From the NCBI RefSeq assembly GCF_036250735.1, contig NZ_CP109430.1, forward strand, positions 4,960,001 through 5,024,000: a stretch of 64,000 nucleotides of DNA, given 5' to 3'. Position 1 is the first letter of the stretch, and each line of letters opens with the position of its first letter. The notes beneath the pieces are model-generated. The model saw only the letters and a list, made by a program, of their open reading frames with translations. It was not told where the DNA came from and did not search any database. Position numbers and translations under genes: made by a program. The stretch comes from Streptosporangium sp. NBC_01495 (GTDB lineage Bacteria; Actinomycetota; Actinomycetes; Streptosporangiales; Streptosporangiaceae). Below are positions 42,375 to 50,363 of the stretch, in pieces.

Positions 42375-44030
42375 ATGGCAAGAGCGTTGGATGTGACCCG
42401 GATTCGAGCTCGCGTCTCCGAGCTGCTCGCGGAGTACCGGATTCCGAGTGCCACGATCGGCGTCCTCAGCGACGGGAAGATCACCGACTTCGCGGTCGGT
42501 GTCAAGAACATCTCCACGCGGGAGCCCGCGACGACCGACACCGTCTACCAGTGCGGCTCCGTGTCCAAGACATGGACCGCCCTCGCCTTCATGCAGCTCG
42601 TCGACGAGGGGAAAGTCGCCCTGGACGAGCCGGTGCGGACCTACCTTCCTGATTTCCGGGTCGCCGACCCCGACGTCAGCGCCAAGGTCACACCCCGCCA
42701 TCTCCTCAACCACACCAACGGCATCGAGGAGAACTACGGAGATCCGGGCGAGGACGACGACGTGTACAAGCGCATGGTGGAGAACATCGCCGGCGCGGGT
42801 CAGGTCCACCCCTTGGGCCACACCCACGGCTACAGCGCGGCCCTGGGCTACGCGATCCTCGCCCGTGTCATGGAGGTGAGCGACGGCAAACGGTGGGACG
42901 ACATCATGAAGGATCGCCTGTTCGACCCCTTGGGACTGACCTCGACGAGCAGCCGTCGTGAGCACGCGGACCGGCACCGGGCCGCGACCGGATACCTGAT
43001 CCGATCCCTCGAAGAGGGCCCCGTCCTCTCACCGCTGGATCACCTGCCGCGCTCCTTCGGCCCCGGAGGCAACGTCAACACGACAGCCCGGGAACTGCTC
43101 ACGATGGCGTACGTCTTCCTCAACGAAGGAAAGGCGCCGAACGGGACCAGAATCGTCTCACCCGGCATCATCCGCGAGATGACGGAGTCGCGGGTCCCCG
43201 TACCTGACCCGTACATGTTCGGGCCGGAATGGGCACTCGGCCTCATCGTGTGCGACTGGCACGGCCAAACCGTCTACGCCCACGACGGCAGTGCGGTCAG
43301 CCAGAGCGCCCGCCTGCGGATCCTGCCGGAATCGAACATCGCCGTCTCGATGCTGGCGAACGCCGGGCCGCGCGACAGCTTCTACCGGAAGGTGTTCAAC
43401 GAAATCCTGGCCGACCTCGGCGCGGTCACGATCCCCGACCTGCCGGAGCCCGACCCGACCCTCGCCCTCGATCTGTCCAGGTACGAAGGCTCCTACGAGC
43501 GCCCCGGCACCCGCTACCAGGTGGCGGCCGAACGCGGAAAACTCCACCTCAAATTCACCCTGAACCGCATGGAGGCACAACTCCTCAACAAACCAGAACA
43601 GCTCGACTACGAGCTGTCCCCGATCAGCGAGACCCACTTCTTGATGCCTTCGGACGATCCGCTCGAGGACCCTCAGACCGTCGCGATCTACGACTTCAAG
43701 AATGGTGCCGCACAGTATCTTCACATCAATTGCCGAGTGAATCCGAGAGTCAACGAGGAGAGTGCCACGATGCACGTCATGACTGTTTCCACGATTTCCG
43801 ACAAAGACGGTTTCTGGGATTCCCTGAAGAAGGCGTACGGCCGGCTTCCCAAGGGTGCCAAGTGGACGCTGGCGGTGGCGAGCACCGACGGGACCAAGGC
43901 GGTGAACGTCATCGTCCACGACTCGATCGACGGCGTCAGGAGCTTCTTCGAGGATCACGCCGGCCCCTTCGCCACCACGGAATACTTCGAGGCCGACGCG
44001 TCCAACGCGGTCGGCCTCCCGACGGCGTAG
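42375..44030 (+). CDS. Serine hydrolase (beta-lactamase-related) with extra C-terminal domain
   Basis: A 551-residue protein. Residues 1-350 are a class C beta-lactamase/DD-peptidase fold: SxxK as GSVSK (S62, K65), Tyr motif as GYSA (Y152, with Ala where Asn is usual) and HxG as AHDGS. A lipocalin-like region (DLSRYEGSYERPGTRYQV) follows. The last 86 residues, from an internal ATG at 43770, look like an independent small alpha/beta domain (MHVMTVSTISDKDGFWDSL, VHDSIDGVRSFFEDHAG). There is no signal peptide, so it is probably cytoplasmic. GAGGAA precedes the ATG at 42375. An esterase or amidase role is likelier than antibiotic resistance. Confidence 0.88.
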   Translation: MARALDVTRIRARVSELLAEYRIPSATIGVLSDGKITDFAVGVKNISTREPATTDTVYQCGSVSKTWTALAFMQLVDEGKVALDEPVRTYLPDFRVADPDVSAKVTPRHLLNHTNGIEENYGDPGEDDDVYKRMVENIAGAGQVHPLGHTHGYSAALGYAILARVMEVSDGKRWDDIMKDRLFDPLGLTSTSSRREHADRHRAATGYLIRSLEEGPVLSPLDHLPRSFGPGGNVNTTARELLTMAYVFLNEGKAPNGTRIVSPGIIREMTESRVPVPDPYMFGPEWALGLIVCDWHGQTVYAHDGSAVSQSARLRILPESNIAVSMLANAGPRDSFYRKVFNEILADLGAVTIPDLPEPDPTLALDLSRYEGSYERPGTRYQVAAERGKLHLKFTLNRMEAQLLNKPEQLDYELSPISETHFLMPSDDPLEDPQTVAIYDFKNGAAQYLHINCRVNPRVNEESATMHVMTVSTISDKDGFWDSLKKAYGRLPKGAKWTLAVASTDGTKAVNVIVHDSIDGVRSFFEDHAGPFATTEYFEADASNAVGLPTA

Positions 44031-44176
44031 CCGCTCCTCGCACCGGCGCCCGCCCAGATCGCGATCGCGGCGCACCGTTCGGATCCATACGACCGTTGCC
44101 CTGCCCAGGGGTACGTGCGGTCCTCGCCCACCACGTTCAGGCCGCCCGCGACCCGGGTGTTCGGCAGAATGATCAC

Positions 44177-44779
44177 ATGACGGTGAAGAACGGCAGTCGA
44201 TGGAACCACAACATCCATTACCACCCCCGCGTTCTCCGGGCGGTCCCCGATGGCGCCCAGCATGCCCTCGACATCGGCTGCGGCGAGGGCATGCTCACCC
44301 GTGAACTGCGGCGGGCCGTGCCGCACGTCACCGGCATCGATCTTGACGCGCCCAGTATCGACCAGGCCCGCGAGCACCCGGACGACGTCGGCTACATCCT
44401 CGGCGACTTCCTCGCCCACCCCTTCGAGCCCGCCTCGTTCGACGTCATCGCATCCGTGGCCACCCTGCACCACATGGACGCCGCCACCGGACTGGCCCGC
44501 ATGCGCGACCTGCTGCGCCCCGGCGGCGTCCTGGCCGTCATCGGCCTCGCTCGCAGCACCATGCCCAACGACCTGCCGCGCGACCTGGCCGGCGTCGCCG
44601 CCGGTATCCTCCATCGCGCCGTGAAGGGCCACTGGGAGCACCCGTCTCCCATTGTGTGGCCGCCGCCGGTGACCTACCCGCAGATGCGAGCGCTGGCCGC
44701 CGAGATCCTGCCGGGCTCCCGGTACCGCCGCCACCTGCTGTTGCGCTACAGCATCACCTGGCGCAAACCGCAGGCCTGA
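44177..44779 (+). CDS. Class I SAM-dependent methyltransferase
   Basis: A 200-residue methyltransferase: motif I ALDIGCGEGMLTREL, acidic end of strand 2 in VTGIDLDAPSI, GDFLAHPFEPASFDVIASVATLHHM and LLRPGGVLAVIGL. The N-terminus (SRWNHNIHYHPRVLRAVPDGA) is typical of small-molecule methyltransferases of actinobacteria. There is no ribosome-binding site; AGAATGAT lies close to the ATG. It stands alone after the serine hydrolase; the substrate is unknown. Confidence 0.92.
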   Translation: MTVKNGSRWNHNIHYHPRVLRAVPDGAQHALDIGCGEGMLTRELRRAVPHVTGIDLDAPSIDQAREHPDDVGYILGDFLAHPFEPASFDVIASVATLHHMDAATGLARMRDLLRPGGVLAVIGLARSTMPNDLPRDLAGVAAGILHRAVKGHWEHPSPIVWPPPVTYPQMRALAAEILPGSRYRRHLLLRYSITWRKPQA

Positions 44780-44845
44780 GCAGATCCGGCCGGCCAGGCC
44801 GATGACGCGGTGCGCGGCCCCTGGAGAACCTCACCGGAAAGAGGC

Positions 44846-45367
44846 TCACGCCCCGTCCTCGTCGTCGATCAGCAGGAAGTCGGGCCGGTTCTCGCGCCAT
44901 TCGGGCACGTCCATCGAGTTGAGCACGGAGATCAGCTTCTTCTCCTCGTAGATGAAGTGCGTCTGCATGATCGCCGACAGCGCCCCCACCTCCTCACGCA
45001 CCTTGGAGGCCGTGGCCGGATCCGGTTTCTCCGGGAGGGACTCGAGCAGTTTCCCCAGGTTCCCCAGCAACCAGTCCAGCTGGTTGTGGTCGGCGCGCAG
45101 GTCGGAGAGCACCTTGCGCAACTCGGGGAACTCCTCGGCGATCGCCGGGAACGCACCCCTGTCCTCGCCGGTGTGGTGACGCGTCAACGCCGTGCAGAAG
45201 GAAAGGCAGTGGGCACGCAGGTCCCGCGGCGGAAGCCCCCTGCCGTCGAAGTAGTCATCGACGCTGTCCTGGAGGTCTTCCAGCATCTCGCGAAGCCAGA
45301 TGTGCACTTCGAGCAACTGTGTGCCCAGGGCGGTGAGACGGCTGCCCGCCTCGGAATGTGCGTTCAT
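44846..45367 (-). CDS. Hemerythrin domain protein
   Basis: A 173-residue four-helix protein with the hemerythrin-type His/Glu set: HIWLREMLEDLQD, TRHHTGEDRGAFP, DHNQLDWLLGNLG and THFIYEEKKL. It would bind a di-iron centre and sense or carry oxygen or NO. GAAGGAAGAG lies just before the ATG at 45367. Actinobacterial hemerythrin-like proteins of this size are often in hypoxia or NO regulons, which fits the genes to its right. Confidence 0.9.
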   Translation of the reverse strand: MNAHSEAGSRLTALGTQLLEVHIWLREMLEDLQDSVDDYFDGRGLPPRDLRAHCLSFCTALTRHHTGEDRGAFPAIAEEFPELRKVLSDLRADHNQLDWLLGNLGKLLESLPEKPDPATASKVREEVGALSAIMQTHFIYEEKKLISVLNSMDVPEWRENRPDFLLIDDEDGA

Positions 45368-45904
45368 GCTCTTCCTTCGGATGGGTTGCTCCACCCGGTG
45401 TCCTCGAGGTCCGGGAGAGGCGGCCGACCGGCACCTCGCCGGGGAACGCCGCACCGGCGCGGCCGGTCATGGCGGCCGCCGCACCGATCGGCCCCGGACC
45501 GGCCCGGTTCGGATCTCATACAACGCGCTTTGTGTATCACGCTTTGTCATGATGCGCCTTCTCCAACGCCGCCGCCGGGGAACGGCGGCCGTCCCTCCCC
45601 CGCGGACGGTCACCCGGCACCGGCCTCACCCGCAGAACCCCGCAGGGCCCCGCAGGGCCCCGCGGAGATGTCGCCCTGCCCGGTCACCCTCCCGGCAGCG
45701 GGACGCGGTGAGGCCCCGGTCACCGTCCGGGGAAAACCGGAGCCCGTCGTCCGGCTTCGGCCCGGCGACCTCCGAACACGTCCGGCTTCAGCCCGGCGAC
45801 CTCCGAACACGTGCGGGAGCGGCGCGAGCACCACCGGCGCACGGGCAAACCAGCCGCGCCGCCTCCGGGGGCCTTCCAGGCGCTTGGCCCCACCGCCCGT
45901 TCGG
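45368..45904. other. Intergenic region with short tandem repeats
   Basis: Non-coding, with a 31-bp unit repeated twice (45749-45779 and 45780-45810, one mismatch) and a GCAGGGCCCC run near 45640-45660. The only plausible function is promoter DNA for the hemerythrin gene at its left end. Confidence 0.5.
45749..45810. repeat. 31-bp tandem duplication
   Basis: Two abutting copies of a 31-base unit (starts GTCCGGCTTC, ends CTCCGAACAC) differ at one position. It lies in non-coding DNA after the nitroreductase gene. Confidence 0.9.
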
Positions 45905-46897
45905 TCAGCGTTCTTCCAGCACCTCGGTGACCGGCCGCCGAATTCCCCTGCCGGCGTCGAAGGTGATCCCCAGACGCATGATCATCTGGGGGTACTCCTG
46001 CGAGCACAACTCCTGCCGCAGGAACTCCCGCAGATGGAACATCTCCAGGGCCTGGGTGTGGAAGGCCGCGCTGAGACCGTGGACGGAGGCGCGCAGCAGA
46101 ACACGCTGCAGTGCCTGCCCGGCCGTGATCCAGTCCTGGCGGGAGTCGCCCTTCGTGGTCAAAACCGCCACGACACCGGTGGAGACGGAGAAAAACTGGT
46201 CGGCGTCGCTACCCCAGGGATGGCCGTGGGTGTAGTCGCGCTGGGCGAAGTGCGGGTGGGTCCGCCGGGGTGCGCGCGGATAGCCTTCGGCCGGAACCCC
46301 GTCCCCGCGGGGGCTTCCCGGCGGCCGCCCCCAGCGGATCAGCTCCAGCGACAGCAGCCGGTCCTGGGACTGCACGTCCTGGGCCGCGCAGGTGATCGCG
46401 GCGAGCACCCGGACGGCCGCCTCGGAACGAACCGGCGTCAGCCGCGCCCCCTCGCCACCCGCCTCGGCCACCAGCGCCTCAAGAAGAGGTTCCGGAACGG
46501 GCAACCGCGTGAAACCGGCCCGGTGGGTGCGGCGACGCTCGATCTCGGCGTACAGCAGCCGGGCGTTCACGTCGGCGGCCACCGCCGCCCCCGGCCGCAC
46601 CGTGGCCAGCAGGGCCGGGCGGTCGGGATCGGGCAGTACGCGCACCCGCGGCTCGTAACCGAGCGCGCGCAGCGCGAGCCGCACGTTCATCAGGGCCGCG
46701 CCGCAGCTGATCAGCAACTCCCGGCCGGCGGGGTCACAGAGTCGCAGCTTCCTGTCACTGTCGGCACGCAGCGCGATCTCATCGCCGTCGACGCCGAAGG
46801 ACCACGGCTGGGTGTTGTGCACCGACGGCGCCCACGTGGCGGCCTGGACCGCCCTGCGGACCACTGAGGTGATCTCCTCGGTTGTGCGGGCGTTCAT
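45905..46897 (-). CDS. Acg-like nitroreductase family protein
   Basis: A 330-residue flavin-fold protein of the Acg (Rv2032) group. Marks are VQAATWAPSVHNTQPWSF at the start, LLISCGAALMNVRLALRALGY, HRAGFTRLPVP and DWITAGQALQRVLLRASVHGL. In mycobacteria Acg is a DosR-regulated protein that binds FMN and is thought to store it rather than reduce nitro compounds. GGGGTG precedes the ATG; the CBS-BON gene ends 15 bases upstream, so they form an operon. Confidence 0.9.
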   Translation of the reverse strand: MNARTTEEITSVVRRAVQAATWAPSVHNTQPWSFGVDGDEIALRADSDRKLRLCDPAGRELLISCGAALMNVRLALRALGYEPRVRVLPDPDRPALLATVRPGAAVAADVNARLLYAEIERRRTHRAGFTRLPVPEPLLEALVAEAGGEGARLTPVRSEAAVRVLAAITCAAQDVQSQDRLLSLELIRWGRPPGSPRGDGVPAEGYPRAPRRTHPHFAQRDYTHGHPWGSDADQFFSVSTGVVAVLTTKGDSRQDWITAGQALQRVLLRASVHGLSAAFHTQALEMFHLREFLRQELCSQEYPQMIMRLGITFDAGRGIRRPVTEVLEER

Positions 46898-46911
46898 GAC
46901 TTTCACCCCTG

Positions 46912-47574
46912 TCACAGGAACGGCGGAATGGGAGCCAGGTCATCGGATCGGCAGGTGAGGGCGTTCTCGACGTCGAGGACACCATCGATCTCGCGGACCG
47001 CCGCGACCAGACGGACGATCTGCGACCGGAAGGCGATCCGACCCCTCAGCGCGACCACCCCCGCCTCGACGCCGACGGTCATCGTCTCCGGGTTGACGCC
47101 GAGCCGATCACAGACCGCGGCGACCTCTCGTTCGATCTCCCCGGCCGGGCGGCTGAAGACCCTGAGCAGATCGCTCTGGTGAACGGTGCCGACGATGCGC
47201 CCGGTGACCGCGTCGATCACCGGCAGCTGCTTGATCCGATGCCGGTGCATCAGCCGCGCCGCGTCCCGGACGGCGGTGTCCCTCGTGACGACGATCGCGG
47301 GGATGGTCATGATCTGCCTGGCCGTGCCGCCCGCGGCTTTGCGATGCTCCTGACGTCTCTTGTGACTGTCGAAGACGCCACCGGTGTACGCGCCGGAATC
47401 GGTCTCCTTGAGCAGGAGATCATCGTCGGCGACCACACCGACAGGGCGATCGTCGGCGTCGATGACGGTGAGCGCGCCGACCTTGAAGCGCCGCATGGCG
47501 TCGACCATCTCGGTGAACGTCGCCTCCGGCCGCACCGCGATCGACGCGCCCCCCATGACTTCCCTGACCTTCAT
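46912..47574 (-). CDS. CBS-pair protein with C-terminal BON domain
   Basis: A 220-residue soluble protein. Two CBS motifs (VREVMGGASIAVRPEAT with GVVADDDLLL, and IMTIPAIVVTRDTAVRD with GTVHQSDLLRVF) probably bind an adenine nucleotide. A BON domain (VGVEAGVVALRGRIAFRSQIVRLVAAVREIDGVLDVEN) follows. GAGGAGG precedes the ATG at 47574. Relatives in Mycobacterium are members of the dormancy regulon. It precedes the nitroreductase in one operon. Confidence 0.92.
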   Translation of the reverse strand: MKVREVMGGASIAVRPEATFTEMVDAMRRFKVGALTVIDADDRPVGVVADDDLLLKETDSGAYTGGVFDSHKRRQEHRKAAGGTARQIMTIPAIVVTRDTAVRDAARLMHRHRIKQLPVIDAVTGRIVGTVHQSDLLRVFSRPAGEIEREVAAVCDRLGVNPETMTVGVEAGVVALRGRIAFRSQIVRLVAAVREIDGVLDVENALTCRSDDLAPIPPFL

Positions 47575-47623
47575 GACGAACCTCCTCACCACAACGATCG
47601 CAAAGCGGTCCGGAGGGCGTCAG

Positions 47624-47636
47624 CGGCGAAAGTCCC
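47624..47636. promoter_or_regulatory. Possible DosR/DevR-like half box
   Basis: On the minus strand the sequence GGGACTTTCGCCG at 47636-47624 lies about 50 bases before the CBS-BON start. It resembles the left half of the palindrome found before the stress-protein and DoxX-like genes, with a less perfect right half. Low confidence on its own. Confidence 0.35.
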
Positions 47637-47762
47637 CCGATCGAAAGGACTTATGGTCTGTTCCGCGGCGAGATGGCACCCCGGCCGACGCACGGGCGAT
47701 CGCGGCGACAGCTCCGGCAAAGGCGCGCCCGGTGTGGTGTGCGAGCGGTGGCGGTCGGCCGG

Positions 47763-48617
47763 TCAGGCCCGGACCACGGCGACGGGACAGCGGGCGTGGT
47801 GCAGGACTCCGTGACTGACCGAGCCCAGCACCGCCGAGCCGAACCTGCCCAGCCCCCTGGAGCCGACGACGACCAGGTCCGCGGCGGCCGAGGCCTCACA
47901 GATGACACCGACCGGATGCCCGCAGACCAGCGTCCGCTCGACCTCGACCTGCGGATACTTCTCCCGCCACGGGGTGAGCGCGTCTGTGCAGACCTGCCGT
48001 TCGGCGGCGAGGAGGTCCTCGACCAGCGGCGTGTAGACGAGGGCACCCGGTCCCACGACGGGCATCTGCCAGGTGTGGATCGCCCGCAGCCCGGCGCCGC
48101 GCCGGGCGGCCTCCTCGAAGGCGTACTCCAGTGCCACCGCCGAATGATCGGAGCCGTCGAACCCCACGACGATCCGGCCACGGGTCCGCTCCGGCGTACC
48201 CCTGACGACCACGACCGGGGTGTCCACGTGCCCGGCCAGAGCCAGAGAGACCGACCCGAGCAGCAACCCGGCGAATCCCCCCAGCCCACGACTGCCCAGC
48301 ACGACCTGTTCCGCCTCCTCGGCCTCCCGCCGCAGGACCCCGGTCACCCCGCCCGCCTCCAGCAGGGTGTCCACCTCCAGGTACGGAGCACGCTCACGCG
48401 CCAGCGTGGCCGCGTGTTCCAGCACCCCCTGGCCGTACTCGGTGACGGAGTCGCGAAAACCCGGCGGAGTCTGAAGCGGAATGTCACCGGGCCACGGCTC
48501 ACACACGTGAACGATCTTCAAAGCGCAACCACGCCGGACCGCGTCATCGGCGGCCCATTCGACCGCACCGTCCGCCGGAGACGAGCCGTCCACGCCCACC
48601 ACCACATGCGCTGCCAT
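47763..48617 (-). CDS. Universal stress protein, tandem UspA domains
   Basis: A 284-residue protein with two UspA domains. Each has an ATP-binding G-x2-G-x9-G-S loop: GSRGLGGFAGLLLGSVS in the first half and GSRGLGRFGSAVLGSVS in the second, plus the N-terminal VVVGVDGS and VVGFDGSDHS. Length and duplication match mycobacterial DosR-regulon Usp proteins (Rv2005c type). An exact palindromic box lies 81-94 bases upstream. Its role is presumably ATP-dependent survival under non-growing conditions. Confidence 0.93.
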   Translation of the reverse strand: MAAHVVVGVDGSSPADGAVEWAADDAVRRGCALKIVHVCEPWPGDIPLQTPPGFRDSVTEYGQGVLEHAATLARERAPYLEVDTLLEAGGVTGVLRREAEEAEQVVLGSRGLGGFAGLLLGSVSLALAGHVDTPVVVVRGTPERTRGRIVVGFDGSDHSAVALEYAFEEAARRGAGLRAIHTWQMPVVGPGALVYTPLVEDLLAAERQVCTDALTPWREKYPQVEVERTLVCGHPVGVICEASAAADLVVVGSRGLGRFGSAVLGSVSHGVLHHARCPVAVVRA

Positions 48618-48697
48618 GTCAACCTCCCTGGGTTCTCCCTCCCCTCATTCGACCGGCCGGCGGCGTTTTCCGCAGCGCCCCAAAGGCCCGTCCACCA

Positions 48698-48714
48698 GGG
48701 ACCTTCGGCCCTGT
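48698..48714. promoter_or_regulatory. DosR/DevR-like palindromic box, copy 1
   Basis: GGGACCTTCGGCCC (48698-48711) plus TGT. The 17 bases are identical to a site at 52521. The pattern GGGAC-N4-G-CCC is close to actinobacterial DevR/DosR boxes. It lies between the divergent Usp and XRE-flavin-domain genes and may serve both. Confidence 0.6.
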
Positions 48715-48877
48715 TCCCTCCCCCTCGCCCCGCCATAGCGTCCCCAGTGAAAGACATCCCCGGAGGCCACCCGCGGCCCCGCCGCCCGCGCAGAGATCCG
48801 AGAACACCGCGGCGACACGAAACCGGCCTCCGCCGAACGATGTCCACCTTGGATGTCCACCTTGAAGGGAGAGTCCC

Positions 48878-49552
48878 ATGGCTGAACGTCTCGCCGCTCC
48901 CGGCGACCTCGGCCGCCGGATCACCAGACGACGCGAAAGCCTCGGCCTGGGCCGGGAAGAGCTGGCGAACCGCGCGGGAATCAACACCTCCTACCTCGCC
49001 TACGTGGAGCAGAGGGCGGCCGCACCCGCCATCGAGACCATAGAGCGCCTGGCCTCCGCCCTGGACACCAGCACCGCCGAACTCCTCGGCGCGACCGTCG
49101 ACCAACCACCGGGGCAGGGCCGGGCCGCCCCTCACCCCGAGTTGGAGAGCCTGGAGGCGAAGGAGTGCCTGCGGCTCATCTCACCCGGCGGGGTCGGCCG
49201 GCTGGCCTTCGACGACCTCGACGGCCCGACGATCCTGCCGGTCAACTACATCCTCCACGAGGGCTGCGTGATCTTCCGCACCGCCTTCGGCGGCCCGTTC
49301 GACGCGAACCTGAACACCGGCCTGAAGGGGGTCGAGTTCAAGGTCGCCTTCGAGGTCGATCGGATCGACGACGCCAACCGTGAGGGCTGGAGCGTCCTGC
49401 TCCGCGGCGGCGTCCACCACGTCTCCACCGCCGAGGAGCAGGCCGCCGTGACGGCCTTGAGCATCCAGCCCTGGGCCGGTGGCGACCGCGAGCTCTACGT
49501 CAAGATCACACCTGCCGAGATCACCGGCCGCCGCATCCGGCACAACCCGTGA
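48878..49552 (+). CDS. XRE-type HTH fused to pyridoxamine-phosphate-oxidase-like domain
   Basis: A 224-residue fusion. Residues 10-75 are an XRE helix-turn-helix (RRITRRRESLGLGREELANRAGINTSYLAYVEQRAAAP). Residues 95-220 are a PNPOx-like flavin or F420-binding split barrel (LISPGGVGRLAFDDLDGPTILPVNYILHEGCVIFRT). This fusion is common in actinobacteria next to Usp and CBS-BON genes and may act as a redox-sensing repressor. AAGGGAGAG precedes the ATG. It is divergent from the Usp gene. Confidence 0.92.
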   Translation: MAERLAAPGDLGRRITRRRESLGLGREELANRAGINTSYLAYVEQRAAAPAIETIERLASALDTSTAELLGATVDQPPGQGRAAPHPELESLEAKECLRLISPGGVGRLAFDDLDGPTILPVNYILHEGCVIFRTAFGGPFDANLNTGLKGVEFKVAFEVDRIDDANREGWSVLLRGGVHHVSTAEEQAAVTALSIQPWAGGDRELYVKITPAEITGRRIRHNP

Positions 49553-49636
49553 TCCGCACCGGGAGGGCCGCTCGAATGATCACCCACCCCAGGCCGTTCC
49601 CTCCCGTCCGGCACCTTCGATTCCGCTGAGGCGGAG

Positions 49637-49777
49637 ATGCACCATGTCGCCGTCAACGACGTGATGACCCTGCGCGAAGACACGCGGACCGCGCTGCGGA
49701 CGACCTGGCAGGTCAACGGAGTCGTCGACGTGATCGACGAACTCACCTGGGAGCGGGGGGAACGCGGCCCAGCGTGA
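49637..49777 (+). pseudogene. Collapsed CBS-BON gene remnant
   Basis: A 46-codon frame joins the beginning of a CBS protein (HHVAVNDVMTLREDT) to the end of a BON domain (TTWQVNGVVDVIDELTWE). The intervening 150 or so residues of a normal CBS-BON protein are missing. It appears to be an internal-deletion relic of a second CBS-BON gene, in a region that still has an intact copy at 46912. Confidence 0.55.
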
Positions 49778-49976
49778 GGTAGGCGATCGGGCCGAAGGGC
49801 TGGATGAGCAGCGACGGCCACCACAGCGCCTTACGGCCCCGGACCTGCCCGGCGGGCCTGGACCACAGGTCGGTGGCCGCCGTGGCGGTGAGCAACAGCT
49901 CCACGGAGGCCAGCGTCAAAATCGCCGCCTGCTGCCGGCCGGAAAGGTCGCGCCAGCGTCTGCGCGTACGTGTCAT
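49743..49976 (-). CDS. Small membrane protein, PLDc_N domain
   Basis: A 77-residue protein with two membrane helices and the PLDc N-terminal family pattern (AAILTLASVELLLTATAATDLW, then GRKALWWPSLLIQPFGPIAYLTLGR). Such proteins are frequent, of unknown function, and often encoded near stress genes. AAGGAGGA lies just before the ATG at 49976. It overlaps the convergent CBS-BON relic by 35 bases. Confidence 0.8.
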   Translation of the reverse strand: MTRTRRRWRDLSGRQQAAILTLASVELLLTATAATDLWSRPAGQVRGRKALWWPSLLIQPFGPIAYLTLGRVPPAPR

Positions 49977-50363
49977 GAGTCCTCCTTGGTCGAGGGCGGC
50001 ACAGGCTCGATGCGAAACAGTGGGGGTCCGCCCCTCGCCTGGCTCCATGATGATGACGATACGAGCGCCGGAAGACGGCATGTCACCCGCTCGGCGTTCA
50101 TCGTTCGTCGTTCATCCGAGACGAGCACTGCCGCAGGCATCGGTGGCGACCCCGTGACGGCCACGACCTTCTGACCCGTGCCCACCCTGCCGGATTGGAC
50201 GCCTTTCTCAGGAGCGCCACCACCGGCCCCCGCGGCCTCGCTTACATTCGGATCAGGGTCCGCCGACCTCACGGATACATCGCCGATTGAGGGTCCGTCG
50301 CGGTGGAAGCAGGCGTTTTCTCGCCAAAGTTTACACCGAAAGTTCAACGATACCGTTGAGGGC
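49977..50363. other. Intergenic region, nothing identified
   Basis: About 390 bases between divergent genes. The repeated words CGTTCATCGTTCGTCGTTCAT near 50093-50113 are simple direct repeats. A promoter for the esterase gene is expected near 50320-50350, where AT content rises. Confidence 0.45.

Noticed and set aside
42375..44030. True beta-lactamase or penicillin-resistance gene
   Set aside because: No signal peptide, YSA instead of YxN and an added C-terminal domain make an antibiotic-resistance role unlikely.
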